Below are positions 6,429 to 7,338 of a stretch of DNA of 7,338 nt, one piece after another. The position numbers and the translations under genes were made by a program. The stretch's first letter is position 1. The number at the start of each line of letters is the position of its first letter. The notes under the pieces are model-generated. The model was not told where the DNA came from, did not search any database, and worked only from the letters and a program-made list of their open reading frames with translations. Source of the DNA: an uncultured Alphaproteobacteria bacterium (lineage in GTDB: Bacteria; Pseudomonadota; Alphaproteobacteria; Caulobacterales; Caulobacteraceae); contig CAIZKE010000158.1 of the NCBI GenBank assembly GCA_903933475.1, positions 1-7,338 on the forward strand. Direction: 5' to 3'.

Positions 6429-6477
6429 AGGGTGGTATACAAACAGTTAGGTGTCTGAGTTGGCACCATCGGGCAAG

Positions 6478-6482
6478 AGAGG
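6478..6482 (+). promoter_or_regulatory. ribosome binding site of the OmpA-type porin
   Basis: AGAGG lies 8 bases before ATG 6491, and the start is followed directly by a classic signal peptide, which fixes the start. Confidence 0.7.
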
Positions 6483-6490
6483 GCTCTGAT

Positions 6491-7338
6491 ATGAAAATCA
6501 AACTTCTGGCTGGAGCGGCTCTTGCTGCTGTCGCCATCGCTTCCGGGGCTTCTGCCCGCGAAGTTGGCTGGTATGGCGCTGTCGACGCTGGCTACCATTG
6601 GCCGAACGGTATCGATGCAACGTCGACCAACAACGCTGCCAATGGCAAGCCTTACGACTGGACGATCAATCAGGCGGAAGACTGGGCCGGCTTCGCCCGT
6701 CTCGGCTACCAGGTGTCCAGGAACTGGCGCGTGGAACTCGAGGGCGGCTATCGCCCCGGCGACGTGGACTCCGTCCGCGGCGGCGCCAGCAACGCCATCC
6801 TCGGCCTCTGCCAACCTGGCGTGGTCCGCACGGCGGCCGCCCCGAACTGCGGTTCGCCCACGGGCAGCGTGGTGTCGATCACCGGTATGGGCAATGTCAT
6901 CTATGACATCCTGCCCGACTCCCCGCTGAACCCCTTCATCGGCGCGGGTATCGGCATCAACAACGTCACGGCTGACACCATCGTGGGTCAGTTCTCGACC
7001 ATCACTCCGGTCGGCCCCGCCGCGACGGCGACGAACCCCGCCCAGCAGAACCTGTCCATTGACGACAGCGACACCGCCTTCGCTTGGCAAGGCATCGCCG
7101 GCGTGGCCTGGGCTGTGACCGATCGCCTGGATGTGGATCTGACCTACCGCTATCTCAGCGGGTCGGACCTGACCTTCGCCTCCAAGGGCACCCACGCCCT
7201 GCAGCCCGGCGCCTTCGCCGGTGCTTATGAGGACCAGTCCCTGACCTTGGGCCTGCGTTACTCCTTCGCGCCGCCGCCGCCCCCGCCGCCGCCGCCCCCC
7301 CCGCCCCCGCCCCCGCCTCCCCCGCCGCCGCCGCCCTC
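6491..7338 (+). CDS. OmpA-type outer membrane protein, 3' end beyond the window
   Basis: The frame is open from ATG 6491 to the right edge (282 codons plus 2 bases). Residues 1-22 are a signal peptide (MKIKLL, an Ala-rich core, ASA|RE). Residues 23-259 look like an 8-stranded OmpA-like beta-barrel: alternating aromatic/polar strands such as GWYGAVDAGYHW (26-37), WRVELEGGYRPGD (79-91), FIGAGIGINNVT (149-160) and the last strand LTLGLRYSF ending in Phe259. Two cysteines, C107 and C120, lie in a putative surface loop and could form a disulfide, which is inference. Residues 261-282 are all proline. In related proteins such a linker leads to a periplasmic OmpA C-terminal peptidoglycan-binding domain, which is expected beyond the edge but not seen. 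Early codons are unusually T-ending (CTT, GCT, TCT) for this genome, which may keep the mRNA start open. Likely role: anchoring the outer membrane to peptidoglycan, possibly pore activity. Confidence 0.9.
   Translation, partial: MKIKLLAGAALAAVAIASGASAREVGWYGAVDAGYHWPNGIDATSTNNAANGKPYDWTINQAEDWAGFARLGYQVSRNWRVELEGGYRPGDVDSVRGGASNAILGLCQPGVVRTAAAPNCGSPTGSVVSITGMGNVIYDILPDSPLNPFIGAGIGINNVTADTIVGQFSTITPVGPAATATNPAQQNLSIDDSDTAFAWQGIAGVAWAVTDRLDVDLTYRYLSGSDLTFASKGTHALQPGAFAGAYEDQSLTLGLRYSFAPPPPPPPPPPPPPPPPPPPPPP
7271..7336 (+). repeat. 22 consecutive proline codons (CCG/CCC low-complexity tract)
   Basis: Every codon from 7271 to 7336 is CCG or CCC except one CCT at 7316. The tract is interrupted CCG-type repeat DNA with a run of eight C residues at 7295-7302, prone to polymerase slippage and sequencing error. 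It encodes the linker between the barrel and the expected periplasmic domain. The partial codon after it begins TC, so the proline run ends here with serine. Confidence 0.95.

Noticed and set aside
5396..7195. 599-codon open frame on the minus strand crossing the antiporter, the gap and the porin
   Set aside because: It is antisense to two well-supported genes and runs through their intergenic region. The translation is Arg/Ser/Pro-rich low-complexity with no recognisable domain. Such frames are common in very GC-rich DNA.

Overview
The window is GC-rich chromosomal DNA. Codon third positions are dominated by G and C. The gene set fits an alphaproteobacterium, most likely of the order Caulobacterales (Caulobacter, Phenylobacterium or Brevundimonas type). 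The main hints are the HisG sequence style, an OmpA-type porin with a very long proline linker, and a cysteine-free periplasmic M13 peptidase. This placement is inference from remembered family features, not from a database search. No phage, transposon, CRISPR, tRNA or rRNA signal was seen, and the content looks like ordinary core or housekeeping DNA.

Layout, left to right. (1) The 3' part of hisG (1-711, +), the first enzyme of histidine synthesis, is cut by the left edge. (2) A 419-base gap (712-1130) holds a promoter-like TTGACA, three consecutive hairpins ending in a textbook intrinsic terminator (888-915), and an operator-like inverted repeat (932-947). This is the least explained part of the window and could encode a small RNA. 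(3) A FAD-dependent oxidoreductase of the HI0933/TIGR03862 type (1131-2354, +). (4) Meeting it tail to tail with only 4 bases between the stop codons, a secreted M13 (neprilysin/PepO-like) zinc metallopeptidase (2359-4401, -). (5) A 173-base divergent intergenic region with three inverted repeats. (6) A KefB/KefC-like CPA2 cation:proton antiporter with a C-terminal NAD-binding TrkA-N domain (4575-6326, +). (7) A 164-base gap with hairpins and a perfect 10-base palindrome. (8) The 5' part of an OmpA-type outer membrane protein (6491 to the right edge, +), which breaks off inside a run of 22 consecutive proline codons.

The genes do not form one pathway. hisG is the end of a histidine operon. 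The peptidase, antiporter and porin are envelope proteins (periplasm, inner membrane, outer membrane), each apparently with its own promoter region. I did not find convincing evidence of a novel multi-gene system. The observations most worth checking are the possible small RNA after hisG, the long polyproline linker with its slippage-prone C run, and the KefB/C-like antiporter that has no visible KefF/KefG partner.
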